The notes beneath the pieces are model-generated. The model was not told the origin of the DNA. It was given only the letters and a program-made list of their open reading frames with translations, and searched no databases. DNA of 64,000 nucleotides from Saccharicrinis sp. UBA6048. GTDB lineage: Bacteria; Bacteroidota; Bacteroidia; Bacteroidales; Marinilabiliaceae. The stretch lies in the NCBI GenBank assembly GCA_002429115.1, contig DIYS01000209.1:1-64000 (forward strand), read 5' to 3'. Shown one piece after another: positions 25,876-35,245 of this stretch (positions are counted from its first letter, which is position 1; each line of letters opens with the position of its first letter). Position numbers and translations under genes: made by a program.

Positions 25876-26847
25876 ATGAATTATACATTGAAATTATTAC
25901 TCTTGTTTTTAATTGTTTTATCAGGCTGTCAAACAAAAGAACCTGTAAAAAAAGAATGGGCCATAGCCTTGCATGGTGGCGCCGGAAATATGGATAAAAG
26001 TCAATTTTCTGAAGAAGATATCCGACTTTATGAAGCGGGCTTACAGCAAGCTCTTGATTTGGGAAAGAACGCTTTGAAGGATGGTAAAGCTGCTGTTGAT
26101 GTTGTTGAGTTAGTTGTTCAGAATCTGGAAGACAATCCATTGTTTAATGCGGGCAAAGGTTCTGTTTTTACTAATGATGGCAGAAATGAATTGGATGCAG
26201 CAATAATGGATGGCCGTAATTTAAACGCCGGAGCCGTAGCTGGTGTTGGTGATATTAAAAACCCGGTGAGTGCGGCCCGCCTAGTTATGGAGAAATCGCC
26301 GCATGTATTGCTTATCGGGAAGGGTGCTTCTGTTTATGCTTTACAAAATAACATTGAAATGGTTGATAGCTCTTATTTCTATACAGAGAAGAGGTGGCAG
26401 ACATTACAGCGTGCCTTGCAAAATGCCGGTAAGAATGGAACTGTTGGGTGTGTAGCCTTGGATAGTGAGGGAAACCTGGCAGCGGCAACCTCTACCGGAG
26501 GCATGAATAACAAACGATATGGTCGGGTGGGTGATGTGCCCATTATAGGAGCTGGTACTTATGCCAACAATAATACTTGTGCGGTTTCAGCCACAGGGCA
26601 TGGCGAATTTTTTATACGTTATACGGTGGCTCATGATATTTCTGCACTGATTGAATATAAAGGCTATACAATAGCCGAGGCCGCAACTGCTGTTGTTAAT
26701 GGCAAGTTGAGTAATGAAGCCGGTAATGGTGGGGTGATTGGCGTTAATAAATATGGTAATGTTACTTTGGCAATGAATTCTACCGGGATGTTCAGAGCCT
26801 GGGCAGATGCCAATGGTGATGAAGGAGTCGCCATCTTTAAAGAATAG
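25876..26847 (+). CDS. Isoaspartyl peptidase/L-asparaginase lipoprotein
   Basis: Ntn-hydrolase of 323 residues. A lipobox (LIVLSGC, Cys18) makes it a lipoprotein facing the periplasm. The family hallmarks are LHGGAGN near 32-38, NAGKGSVFT near 91, and the autocleavage/nucleophile site at Thr189 in NGTVGCVALD, followed by STGGMNNKRYGRVGD and the GHGE segment. The enzyme removes isoaspartyl residues or hydrolyses asparagine after self-cleavage into two subunits. It starts 12 bp after the HTH gene, so may be read through from that operon although its function is unrelated. A hairpin terminator follows. Confidence 0.93.
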   Translation: MNYTLKLLLLFLIVLSGCQTKEPVKKEWAIALHGGAGNMDKSQFSEEDIRLYEAGLQQALDLGKNALKDGKAAVDVVELVVQNLEDNPLFNAGKGSVFTNDGRNELDAAIMDGRNLNAGAVAGVGDIKNPVSAARLVMEKSPHVLLIGKGASVYALQNNIEMVDSSYFYTEKRWQTLQRALQNAGKNGTVGCVALDSEGNLAAATSTGGMNNKRYGRVGDVPIIGAGTYANNNTCAVSATGHGEFFIRYTVAHDISALIEYKGYTIAEAATAVVNGKLSNEAGNGGVIGVNKYGNVTLAMNSTGMFRAWADANGDEGVAIFKE

Positions 26848-26865
26848 ATTCAAATAAATTGAAAA

Positions 26866-26897
26866 CATGGGTGAATCCGTTACAAGACTCACCCATG
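26866..26897. terminator. Bidirectional intrinsic terminator
   Basis: Arms CATGGGTGA (26866-26874) and TCACCCATG (26889-26897) with a 14-nt loop, between the convergent asparaginase and chemoreceptor genes. The flanking T-runs are short. Confidence 0.65.
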
Positions 26898-26933
26898 CTT
26901 TAATAGTGAAGAATATAAGATGTTGAATGGGTA

Positions 26934-28919
26934 CTAAAAAGTTTCATATTCCTCACTTAAATGCAGTTCTAATTCAACCTTATTGTTTTTGTTGTTCTTT
27001 GATTTTGGTTTCTCCTGGTTGGGATTAATTGCTTTTGCCTTGTCAATGATAACTGGCTGAACTTCTTTTATTGGTTTTATATTTTTCTTAATGCTTATAT
27101 TGTCGTTACCCGTCTTAAAGAATGATATTGTTTTTAGTAATTGCTCTGTTTGTTGATTTAATTCTTCGGCGCTGGCGTTGAGTTCTTCGGATGTACTGGT
27201 GTTGCTTTGTGCAATGTTGTTAAGTTCGTTTATTGATGTGTTAATCTGACCCATTGAGCTACGTTGCTCATTTGAAGCGGCATATATCTCGTTGCTTGAA
27301 TTGCTGTTTTTGTTGATAAGTGGTACAATTCGATTGCAAATCTCTTGTGTGTTGTTAGCTTTTTCTAAAAGATCATCTCCAATTTCAGATATCTGATCAT
27401 TTAATGTTTGTGAGTGTTCGGCCAACTTTCTGATTTCCGTAGCAATTACTCCAAAGCCTTTTCCAAAATCTCCTGCCTGCGATGATTCAATGGCTGCATT
27501 CAATGAAAGCAATTTGATTCGCGACGATAATTCAGCAATATTTGAAAGGCTGTTGTGCATATTATTCGCTTGTTTAACCGACTCTTCGTTGCTTTTGATT
27601 AATATGTCCATGTCATTACTGATAGTATTTGCCATCTGCATATTCTCTAAAGCATTTTGGGCATTTTGCTCCACAGTAGCGTTGATCTCTTCTATAGAAG
27701 TTGCAATCTCTTCAACACTGGCTGCCTGACTTGATGCTCCATTATTTATATGTACAGAAGCCTTGCTTAATTCATTACTGCCAAGTTGAACCTGCGCTAT
27801 GCTATTGGATGTTTCTGCTATTAAACTTCTAATTTTGGAAGTTGTTTTGTCCAGGTTACGAGATAGTTGACTAATTTCATTTTCACCTTTAACTATCTTT
27901 ATTGTCTCGGTTAAGTTGCCTTCACTTATTTTCTTAAGAACTTGTTCTGATTGTCCCAGAGGAGCAAGTTTTAAGGTGAAAACACGTATTATAATTATAC
28001 CTAGAACAATTAATGCAATAACTGATGTGATTACATTTAGCTGTATGGTAGCCAGAGCATGGTTTTGTATCTCGCCATTTTCAAAACTACCCATCACGGT
28101 ATAATCTAATTCTTCGTTGACATATGGTAAAAGGGTTTTTTCTTTCCCTTTGTATTGATAGGTGATTGCTTTGTCTCCCCTGTTATTCTTATTAAATGTC
28201 TTGGGGGGCAAATTAAGATCTGCAGCGTTGAGGTTCCAGTTAACTGTACTATCTGGGTGCACAACCATTTCGCCATTGCTGGTTTTCATGATGTATGCGT
28301 AACCGGTTGTGCCGATTTTGAAATTCTTAATAATGTTTTGAAGTTTGGCGTCAAGGTGTCGGGCGTAACACATGGCATACTTGTCGCCATTTGATAATCT
28401 TATCGGAGTTGTACTGAGAAGAACTGTCCTTTTTGATATGGGACTTTGGCTGGGGTAACTTGTGCGAGTCTGATTGCTGAGTGCGGCCTGTAAATTTTCA
28501 GAGTATGCTTCTCCTTTTTTGCCAAAGCTGAAGTCGCGTGCAATATTGTTAGCGTCAACCAGAATCTTAAAATAACTATTGTCTTCAATTTTTGAGATGA
28601 ATATATTTTCTGATTCGTCCAGATTGCTATTTATATTAATCAATAAGCTTTCCAATTTTAATGTGTCTTGTGATTCAAGTGCATTAATCAGTTGGTTGTC
28701 GGAGGCCATTTGTTCTGTAATGAAGTTTATCTCTTCAGAGAAATCTTCAACGACCGTGTTGATCATCTCGCAAGCATTTTTTGACGTATTGAGATATTGA
28801 TCTTTTATGGTTTTATTTGAGTTTAATACACTGATGGTTGTAATAGAAAATACTACAATAGTGGTTGCAATTAAGGAAATGATCAGCATCTCCGTAATCA
28901 GGCTATTTCTTTTAATCAT
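26934..28919 (-). CDS. Cache-domain methyl-accepting chemotaxis-type receptor
   Basis: Receptor of 661 residues. TM1 ([20 protein letters not shown]) is followed by a periplasmic dCache-like domain of about 260 residues with [18 protein letters not shown], typical of its membrane-distal/proximal modules; TM2 is around 290-312 ([19 protein letters not shown]). HAMP and the signalling coiled coil follow. The hairpin tip reads [18 protein letters not shown], diverging from the usual IEAARAGE at positions that contact CheA/CheW in known receptors. The tail is Lys/Asn-rich and ends [20 protein letters not shown] (-7-like) lies at 28952-28945. No che genes are in the window. Confidence 0.92.
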   Translation of the reverse strand: MIKRNSLITEMLIISLIATTIVVFSITTISVLNSNKTIKDQYLNTSKNACEMINTVVEDFSEEINFITEQMASDNQLINALESQDTLKLESLLININSNLDESENIFISKIEDNSYFKILVDANNIARDFSFGKKGEAYSENLQAALSNQTRTSYPSQSPISKRTVLLSTTPIRLSNGDKYAMCYARHLDAKLQNIIKNFKIGTTGYAYIMKTSNGEMVVHPDSTVNWNLNAADLNLPPKTFNKNNRGDKAITYQYKGKEKTLLPYVNEELDYTVMGSFENGEIQNHALATIQLNVITSVIALIVLGIIIIRVFTLKLAPLGQSEQVLKKISEGNLTETIKIVKGENEISQLSRNLDKTTSKIRSLIAETSNSIAQVQLGSNELSKASVHINNGASSQAASVEEIATSIEEINATVEQNAQNALENMQMANTISNDMDILIKSNEESVKQANNMHNSLSNIAELSSRIKLLSLNAAIESSQAGDFGKGFGVIATEIRKLAEHSQTLNDQISEIGDDLLEKANNTQEICNRIVPLINKNSNSSNEIYAASNEQRSSMGQINTSINELNNIAQSNTSTSEELNASAEELNQQTEQLLKTISFFKTGNDNISIKKNIKPIKEVQPVIIDKAKAINPNQEKPKSKNNKNNKVELELHLSEEYETF

Positions 28920-29337
28920 GATGGAACTAAAGTTAGATATGTCGCAAACATAATCAATTATAAAATAATATTATAATCACTAAAAGAAATTTTGGCATAA
29001 TTTCATAAAATAAACAAAAAGTGTAATTAATGTTAAAATGAAATTGCTATAATGAGTTGGTCTTATTTGAATTTGAATAATTGTTTATGGGAATCTATTA
29101 GGCGGATAGAAAAATTAGTTTAAATGTATTTTGTCAAAATCAAACAGGCATTACTGCTTTGTGATTTTCCAAAATAGATAGTTGCTATAGGTATAAAATG
29201 ATGGTGAAATAGTCCATATCAGTGGTGTATGTGGGCTGGAATGTATTTGGCTTATGGCAAATAACGTAAAGCTAAATTCATGTATAATAATATTTGTGGT
29301 ATGGGGATTATCGTAAGTGGAACAATCCGTATGCGCA
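28920..29337. other. AT-rich noncoding gap
   Basis: About 420 bp between the leftward Cache receptor start and the terminator of the DUF5723 gene. An antisense frame of 68 codons at 29151-29357 has no signal peptide, domain or gene-like composition. I see a probable promoter for the receptor near its left end and nothing else recognisable. Confidence 0.55.
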
Positions 29338-29370
29338 CAAAAAAGGCTCTTACACAAGGAGTGAGAGCCT
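29338..29370 (-). terminator. Intrinsic terminator of the DUF5723 gene
   Basis: Arms AGGCTCT (29344-29350) and AGAGCCT (29364-29370), extended by TAC/GTG-type pairing, with a run of six T on the leftward strand (29338-29343). It lies 24 bp after the stop codon. Confidence 0.85.
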
Positions 29371-29393
29371 GATCTATAAGAGTGATAATTCTT

Positions 29394-30800
29394 TTATTCG
29401 CTAATTTCGATTAACTCCGCTTCTTCGCTTTTCTTTTTACGTCCGCTAAAAACAAAGTTGATACCAAGGCGAGCATTCACGTACTTAGCCTTATTTGGTG
29501 TGAATACTGAATTTAAGTTGTCAGTAGCAGCGTACACCTGAAGTGCACCAAGCTTTAATGCCAGTGCAGCGCCAAAGTTGGCCGGTGCATTTTTCATCAT
29601 CGAATACGTGAATACGGAAGAAAGTGCACTGCCAGGTGTCAGTCCTAAGGCTAAAGTTGTTTCTGGTACCAATTTATCATCGATTATATAAGATTTTGAT
29701 ACCGCTCCAAAGTTCAACCATTTCTTGAGTTGATACTCAGCAGTAACATTAAAACTGCCCATTAAGCCTGTTTTGTAACTTGATTCATCGGCTTCAAATT
29801 TAAATGAATCTTCAAGGTCATCAGCAAGGTCTTCCAGATAGTCGGTGTCGTCATCATCACCAGTGATCGTCTTAGTTACGTCAATTCCGTTGTATTCAAA
29901 TCTGCCTTTAGAATAAAAGCGATTGGTATTGGTTTTCCAGTTGATAAAACCAATGTCATTAACTGCTGCACCAATGGTTAATTTATCAATGACGTTCCAG
30001 GTTACACCAAGGTCAAATCCAAATCCTCTGTTGTCGCCCAAAAGAATATCTGTAGCTTCTGCGTCATCATCGGTAGAAATATCATCGATATAACCATCAG
30101 CATCTGTTGTAACATGAAGAGGGTATGATGTTCTGAAAGCAGCATCCGACTGCATAATCATGGTTCCATCGTCTAGTGTTTCGATGCCTACATTGAATTT
30201 CTCAGACTCTGCATTGGCAACTCCAATCAAATATTTAAAACGCGCACCAACAGTTATCTTTTCAGTAATTGGGTGTGATACACCAAGTGCTATTTCATGA
30301 TAATCGATGGTATTAATGAATAGATCTGAGAAGCTATGGCTAATCGGAACATTTTTATCGTAGTTGTAGTTACCATATCGAAGATCGAGCAATGATTTAG
30401 GGTAATTCAGTTTTGCCTTCATTCGGTGGTTAACATCCAATGTGATAAATGCTTTTTTAACCCTGAATCCAAGACCAAACACCTGCAGCGATGCTTCTGT
30501 TGCCAATAAGTTGTTGTCCTGAAGTTTTGATGACAGGTTATCTATATCGATAATTAATGAGTCAGCTTGAGCGCCTGTTCCATTACGTATAATATCTGAC
30601 CAGGAGAATCCGGTATTGGTACCATTGAACTTTATTGAGCCAAAAGCAGGAAGTGCAAAATACCCGCCTTTTACTGGTCGGAATGCCGGATTGATTTGAG
30701 TTGTTTGTGGCACGCCTTCTAAAAACATAAAGGCATTATCCTGCGCGTTCATGCAGATTGATAAACTCAATAATAGAAAGGCTGTATATAATTGTTTCAT
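29394..30800 (-). CDS. DUF5723-type outer-membrane barrel protein
   Basis: Exported beta-barrel protein of 468 residues. It has a signal peptide (MKQLYTAFLLLSLSICMNAQ) and a mature part beginning DNAFMFLEGVPQTTQINPAFRP, characteristic of the Bacteroidota family DUF5723. Alternating hydrophobic strands and Gly-rich turns fill the rest, for example ITVGARFKYLIGVANAESEK and AALALKLGALQVYAATDNL. Family members look like porin or FadL-like outer-membrane proteins but, to my knowledge, have no proven substrate. It lies 28 bp downstream of a lipoprotein gene on the same strand, so the pair is probably one operon; a strong terminator follows. Confidence 0.88.
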   Translation of the reverse strand: MKQLYTAFLLLSLSICMNAQDNAFMFLEGVPQTTQINPAFRPVKGGYFALPAFGSIKFNGTNTGFSWSDIIRNGTGAQADSLIIDIDNLSSKLQDNNLLATEASLQVFGLGFRVKKAFITLDVNHRMKAKLNYPKSLLDLRYGNYNYDKNVPISHSFSDLFINTIDYHEIALGVSHPITEKITVGARFKYLIGVANAESEKFNVGIETLDDGTMIMQSDAAFRTSYPLHVTTDADGYIDDISTDDDAEATDILLGDNRGFGFDLGVTWNVIDKLTIGAAVNDIGFINWKTNTNRFYSKGRFEYNGIDVTKTITGDDDDTDYLEDLADDLEDSFKFEADESSYKTGLMGSFNVTAEYQLKKWLNFGAVSKSYIIDDKLVPETTLALGLTPGSALSSVFTYSMMKNAPANFGAALALKLGALQVYAATDNLNSVFTPNKAKYVNARLGINFVFSGRKKKSEEAELIEISE

Positions 30801-30828
30801 TGTATTCTATTTAAAAAGTATGGATTGC

Positions 30829-32334
30829 TTAGTTACTTTCAATTTTTCCTTTAATTCCCAGCTTAATAGTCAATTCGTTGCTTTTTTGGAATACCACGGA
30901 CTTGTTATTATCGTAGTCACTTGTTTGAAGCTCGATGCTTAAACGAATTTCTTCTGATTCATTCAGATTTTTGATCTGCTGCTCAGTTAAGTCAATGACT
31001 TCTGTATTGCTTGCCTTTTTAGATACAATGCCACTGTCATCTACTTCTGCTGGCAGAATAATATCAGCAACTATTGTTTCTAGTATGGAGTTTGATTCTT
31101 TATCAAAGAATTTTAAAGTCGCTTTTGCACCTAAAGGAAAGCCATTCTCCGATGTAAATACCAATCTGGCATTCACAATGTCTTCAATAAAGTCTATATC
31201 ATCTAGCTCAATTACTTCTTCATCCATAATTGCATTAAGCTTTAAATCAAGTGGAGCTTCAACGCCGTAGCCAACGTATATTTTGTCTTTTTCGTATAAC
31301 TCAACCTCATCAACCACTCCGCCAGGGTTTAGTACAAGTTCGCCACTATATTTTAGGTTTGATGGAGTTTTTGCGATAAATTCAGCAACGTTAAAACCTT
31401 TTTCACTCATATTATAAGCGAAAGCATGGGTGTTATTAGTTTCATCAAATGCAGGAAGTTCAATACTAGGAGTCCCAAGGTTCACTATTTCGTTATCTTC
31501 AGTTTCACCGCTTAGGCTCAGGTCAACTTCTCCTTTAAATGGAGTTCTATTATCAAAGAACAGTTTGATGTTTGGCTCACTAAACTCAATATCACCAGGA
31601 ATATCCTTTAATACATCAAAGTCAAGTTCATAGGATTCCTCACTAAGGGTAACCGTGTTTTCTTCCATTGTTCCTTTAATGTATCTAAGGTTGAAATCAC
31701 CAATGCTAATTGAAATTGAACCCCAATAGTCTGGATATATGGCCATCGTATTTTTTGGGCGAATTGACATCTCCACTGGTAATTTGCCGTCGGTCAGTGT
31801 TAAAACCTCATTTAAATAATTTTCTGAGAAAGAGTTGTCATTACTAAGTTCAAAATTAATTACTTTACCATCATTGATAGATGGGAATTTTAATTCCATT
31901 ATAACTGCATCATACAAGTTGTTTGCAGATGCCCTAATTGTATAATCCGCTTTTGTGCTTGAGATGCTTGCCTTTTTAATGTTAAAGCTAATTTGAGAAC
32001 TTACCTTATATGTTGGCTTAGTCTTGAAAATGGCAAAGTTAAATGGTAAGTCAGCCAGTGAAGCATCAGATATCTGGAAGAAATCATTTAATCCAACACT
32101 ATCAGATTTTGCATTCTCGATAAAGAAGAGAATTTCTTCACCATTATACTTTATCATATCTGTTTCATCAGATAAGATATCGCCCATCGTTACCGATGTA
32201 TGCGCAATCGGTAATAGAAGTCCCGTTCCTGTAGTTAACTCTACATCATCAACAATTAAATCAGTGTCAAATTCATCACCAATACAGCCTGCCAATAGTG
32301 CTATTGCGATCAGGCTTATCCACATTTTTTTCAT
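30829..32334 (-). CDS. Lipoprotein of unknown function, paired with DUF5723
   Basis: Protein of 501 residues with a lipobox (MKKMWISLIAIALLAGC, Cys17) and an acidic +2 region (IGDEFDTDL), which in Bacteroidota often accompanies surface export of lipoproteins. The body is beta-rich and repetitive in style, with statements such as VELTTGTGLLLPIAHTSV near the start and three or more immunoglobulin-like stretches, but no catalytic motif that I recognise. It is encoded upstream of, and apparently co-transcribed with, the DUF5723 barrel gene. By analogy with other lipoprotein/barrel pairs it may be a surface subunit of that barrel; this is inference. Confidence 0.75.
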   Translation of the reverse strand: MKKMWISLIAIALLAGCIGDEFDTDLIVDDVELTTGTGLLLPIAHTSVTMGDILSDETDMIKYNGEEILFFIENAKSDSVGLNDFFQISDASLADLPFNFAIFKTKPTYKVSSQISFNIKKASISSTKADYTIRASANNLYDAVIMELKFPSINDGKVINFELSNDNSFSENYLNEVLTLTDGKLPVEMSIRPKNTMAIYPDYWGSISISIGDFNLRYIKGTMEENTVTLSEESYELDFDVLKDIPGDIEFSEPNIKLFFDNRTPFKGEVDLSLSGETEDNEIVNLGTPSIELPAFDETNNTHAFAYNMSEKGFNVAEFIAKTPSNLKYSGELVLNPGGVVDEVELYEKDKIYVGYGVEAPLDLKLNAIMDEEVIELDDIDFIEDIVNARLVFTSENGFPLGAKATLKFFDKESNSILETIVADIILPAEVDDSGIVSKKASNTEVIDLTEQQIKNLNESEEIRLSIELQTSDYDNNKSVVFQKSNELTIKLGIKGKIESN

Positions 32335-32674
32335 GTCTTCAGTTATATCGATTTATTTAATATACATCTCTACAAACCCCAAAGGCTTGTTAATATTCAT
32401 TCTTGTATTTCATGGGCTTTTCAGGTATTGAAAAATACCTTGACACATAACGCAGCATCTAATTGAAAGTTTCAATAAAATGGTGGTCTTTGATTTAAAA
32501 AAATACAATCATGTATGATAATAAATCTATATAATTGTTGGGTGTTGATATGTAGTTGTTTAGAGGTGGAGGTGGTACAATAATGATTTTAAGCATTTTT
32601 CCACCAATGATTAATTTTCATTGATGAATAAATCTTTCATGATTAAAAGAAAAATCTGCAAAGTAGGTTAAATA
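32335..32674. other. AT-rich gap with a GAAA-loop hairpin
   Basis: About 340 bp without a gene between the lipoprotein start and the dnaJ terminator. At 32423-32440 there is a perfect 7-bp stem AGGTATT/AATACCT closed by GAAA when read rightward. It is 90-105 bp upstream of the lipoprotein gene, whose promoter must also be here. Confidence 0.5.
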
Positions 32675-32704
32675 CAAAAAAAGAGCCGGCAATTGCCGAC
32701 TCTT
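32675..32704 (-). terminator. Intrinsic terminator of dnaJ
   Basis: Nearly perfect palindrome 32681-32704 (AAGAGCCGGCAATTGCCG then ACTCTT; one mismatched pair) with a run of T on the leftward strand. It is 24 bp after the dnaJ stop. Confidence 0.85.
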
Positions 32705-32727
32705 CTATTATATCGTATGTATTGATC

Positions 32728-33876
32728 TTAATCAAACATGCTTCTCATTCTGCTAAAGAATCCTTCGCCTGCTTCTTTTTTAGGTTCAAAGCTCTCAGAC
32801 GACTGAAGTTTTTCAACCGTTTTTCGTTCATCTTTGGTGATATCCTTCGGAATAAACACTTGAATGTGAACCAACAGATCGCCTTTTCCATAGCTATTTA
32901 CCTCAGGTAAACCTTTGCCTCTAAGGCGGAGGATTTTGCCAGGTTGTGTGCCAGCATCAATTTTTACCTTCACAGCACCATCAACTGTTGGTATTTCTGC
33001 TGTCATGCCCAATATGGCATCCGGTATACTGATGTTTAAGCTATAGATAAGATTGTTTCCATCGCGAACCAATTCCGGGTGTTTCTCTTCTTCGATAACC
33101 ACCAGCAGATCACCATTTATTCCACCACGTCGGGCGGCATTACCTTTGCCGGAAACAGAAAGCTGCATGCCTTCCTCAACTCCGGCAGGAATATTCAGGC
33201 TGATGATTTCTTCATCGCGCACAATACCTTCACCGGCACAGTGGTTACATTTGTTGGTAATAATTTTACCTTCGCCACCACAGGTAGGACAGGTTGATGC
33301 GGTTTGCATCTGTCCAAGAATAGTGTTGGATATGCGCGTTACCTGACCAGTACCATGACAGGTTGAACAGTTGCTGTACGATGAACCATTTTCTGCACCC
33401 GAACCGCTACAGTGGTTACATTCAACGTATTTCTTAACCTTTATCTTCTTCTCTGTTCCGTTGGCAACTTCACTCAGGTTGAGCTTAACTTTCACCCTAA
33501 GGTTGGAGCCTTTGTTAACCCGGCGTCCACCTCTTGATGATCCGCCAAAGCCTCCAAAACCACCGAAGCCACCACCAAAAATATCACCAAAATGTGAGAA
33601 GATGTCGTCCATTGACATGCCGCCACCGCCGAAGCCACCGCCAGCTGCACCGCCTACGCCTGCATGACCGTATTGATCGTAACGTTGTCTTTTCTCCTCA
33701 CTTGATAATACCTCATAGGCTTCTGCGGCTTCCTTAAACTTTTCTTCAGCCGCTTTATCCCCCTGGTTTTTATCCGGATGGTACTTAATTGCCTTCTTTC
33801 GGTAGGCTTTCTTTATTTCTTCTTTCGAAGCACCTTTAGATACTTCCAGTACTTCATAGTAATCTCTTTTCGACAT
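32728..33876 (-). CDS. dnaJ: Chaperone DnaJ
   Basis: Type I Hsp40 of 382 residues that stimulates the DnaK ATPase and delivers unfolded protein. The J domain has HPD at 33-35. A Gly/Phe-rich region (about 75-113) follows with repeated GGFGG units. The zinc-binding region has four CxxCxGxG repeats: [24 protein letters not shown] and CNHCAGEG. The C-terminal substrate-binding domains are complete. It is encoded 12 bp after grpE, so grpE-dnaJ is an operon. dnaK is not in the window. It ends with a strong terminator. Confidence 0.97.
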   Translation of the reverse strand: MSKRDYYEVLEVSKGASKEEIKKAYRKKAIKYHPDKNQGDKAAEEKFKEAAEAYEVLSSEEKRQRYDQYGHAGVGGAAGGGFGGGGMSMDDIFSHFGDIFGGGFGGFGGFGGSSRGGRRVNKGSNLRVKVKLNLSEVANGTEKKIKVKKYVECNHCSGSGAENGSSYSNCSTCHGTGQVTRISNTILGQMQTASTCPTCGGEGKIITNKCNHCAGEGIVRDEEIISLNIPAGVEEGMQLSVSGKGNAARRGGINGDLLVVIEEEKHPELVRDGNNLIYSLNISIPDAILGMTAEIPTVDGAVKVKIDAGTQPGKILRLRGKGLPEVNSYGKGDLLVHIQVFIPKDITKDERKTVEKLQSSESFEPKKEAGEGFFSRMRSMFD

Positions 33877-33888
33877 AGTTCAGCTTGT

Positions 33889-34494
33889 TTATTCGCCTAC
33901 AACGACTTTTGAAAAACGTACTACTTTTTCATGAAGGGTGTATCCTTTTTCAATACAGTCGATAACTTTACCTTTCATCTCTTCTGTAGGAGCCGGAATT
34001 TTAGTTACCGCTTCATGTACGTCAGTATCAAAATCTTTATCTTTTGCTTCAATCTCTTTCATGCCTTGTTGGCCAAGGAAGTCATTGAATTTAGTATGGA
34101 TCAGTTTAACTCCTTCTTTTAATGCTTCCATGTCTTTTGCATCATCCATGTGTGCCATGGCGCGGTCTAAATCGTCAATCACCGGCAGAAGACCCAACAA
34201 AATACCTTCACCAGCGGTCTTTGTCAGCTCCATCTTTTCTTTAAGCGTGCGACGACGGTAATTGTCATATTCAGCACTTAAACGCAGGTATTTATCATTT
34301 AATTCTTTAACCTTCTCGTTTGCTTTTTCTTCCTCTGTCAGTTCCGGAATTTCTGATGTGGCTTCTTCTTTCACTTCTTTTTCTTCTTTCACTTCCACGT
34401 CTTTCTCAGCATTCATTTCATTGATCTCCTCAACCGCCTGCTCATCCATAGCTTTTTCTTTCGCCTTTTCCTTTTTAGATGATTTCTTATCCAT
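33889..34494 (-). CDS. grpE: Nucleotide exchange factor GrpE
   Basis: Cofactor of 201 residues that releases ADP from DnaK. The first 75 residues are strongly charged and Lys/Glu-rich (coiled coil, low complexity), then the family core: YLRLSAEYDNYRRRTLKEK, LLGLLPVIDDLDRAM and the C-terminal small beta domain VHEAVTKIP with CIEKGYTLHEKVVRFSKVVV. It is the first gene of grpE-dnaJ. No CIRCE-like (TTAGCACTC-N9-GAGTGCTAA) element is visible upstream, so HrcA control is not supported; Bacteroidota heat-shock promoters are poorly defined. Confidence 0.96.
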   Translation of the reverse strand: MDKKSSKKEKAKEKAMDEQAVEEINEMNAEKDVEVKEEKEVKEEATSEIPELTEEEKANEKVKELNDKYLRLSAEYDNYRRRTLKEKMELTKTAGEGILLGLLPVIDDLDRAMAHMDDAKDMEALKEGVKLIHTKFNDFLGQQGMKEIEAKDKDFDTDVHEAVTKIPAPTEEMKGKVIDCIEKGYTLHEKVVRFSKVVVGE

Positions 34495-34645
34495 TATATT
34501 TTTATTTTCTATTCTTAAACTTGTTTGAGGATTGTCAAACTGACAATTCCGGATGCAAATTTACAATTATTCTGCCAACTTATCTTTGCTGGACAAAATG
34601 ACAGTTAAAATCGAATTTGGTTATTTATCAATCGGATAAAATGAC

Positions 34646-34681
34646 AAAAGGCACTTGTGTCGTATAAAACAAGTGCCTTTT
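34646..34681. terminator. Intrinsic terminator downstream of the TlpA-like pair
   Basis: Arms AAAAGGCACTTGT (34646-34658) and ACAAGTGCCTTTT (34669-34681), 13 perfect base pairs with T-runs on both sides. It lies 17 bp after the leftward stop at 34699. Confidence 0.88.
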
Positions 34682-34698
34682 TGCCATTGATGAATATC

Positions 34699-35226
34699 TT
34701 ACTTCACTAATTTCTGCAAAGTGGCTTTAAGTGCATGGCCACGTAAATCTTTAGCAATAATAACGCCGTCTTGGTTGATCAAAAAGTTGGCAGGAATACT
34801 ATTGACGCGATACCTTGCAGCTGCTTTACTGTTCCAACCTGCTAAATCGCTTACGTGATAGGGCCAGCTCAGCTGGTCCTCATCGATTGCCTTTCTCCAG
34901 GCAGCCTGATTCTTATCAAGTGAAACACTGTATACGGTGAAGCCTTTACCTTCCTGAAACGATTTGTCTTTAAATTGATTATACGCATCAACCACCACCG
35001 GATTTTCGCGACGGCATGGTCCGCACCAACTCGCCCAGAAATCAATTAACACCATCTGGCCTCTTAATGATTCAAGCTCAAAGGTGTCTCCCTGCGGGCT
35101 TCTCATTTTAATATTTGGTGCAATATTACCCACTTCAAGGCCTGTTTTCTGAGCCTGAGTCGTTAAATTATATGCGAATAAAATTGCTATAGCCATCCAT
35201 AGCGGACGCTTTAGAAATCGTTTCAT
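34699..35226 (-). CDS. TlpA-like periplasmic thiol-disulfide oxidoreductase
   Basis: Thioredoxin-fold protein of 175 residues with an N-terminal signal or anchor (WMAIAILFAYNLTTQAQ). The redox motif is intact: FWASWCGPCRREN with Cys68 and Cys71, and the cis-Pro loop is SIPANFLI. The TlpA/ResA-type insert between them is present (SLDKNQAAWRKAI). It should act in the periplasm as a reductant for cytochrome maturation or similar. It is second in a two-gene leftward run, 19 bp after a paralogue that has lost the cysteines. A strong terminator follows. Confidence 0.92.
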   Translation of the reverse strand: MKRFLKRPLWMAIAILFAYNLTTQAQKTGLEVGNIAPNIKMRSPQGDTFELESLRGQMVLIDFWASWCGPCRRENPVVVDAYNQFKDKSFQEGKGFTVYSVSLDKNQAAWRKAIDEDQLSWPYHVSDLAGWNSKAAARYRVNSIPANFLINQDGVIIAKDLRGHALKATLQKLVK

Positions 35227-35245
35227 AAATAAAAATCCTGGGTGT

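Noticed and set aside
29151..29357. 68-codon leftward frame in the gap after the Cache receptor
   Set aside because: No signal peptide, domain or conserved-looking motif; it overlaps the terminator of the DUF5723 gene at its start.
33371..33667. 98-codon rightward frame rich in Pro
   Set aside because: Antisense reading of the Gly/Phe-rich and zinc regions of dnaJ.
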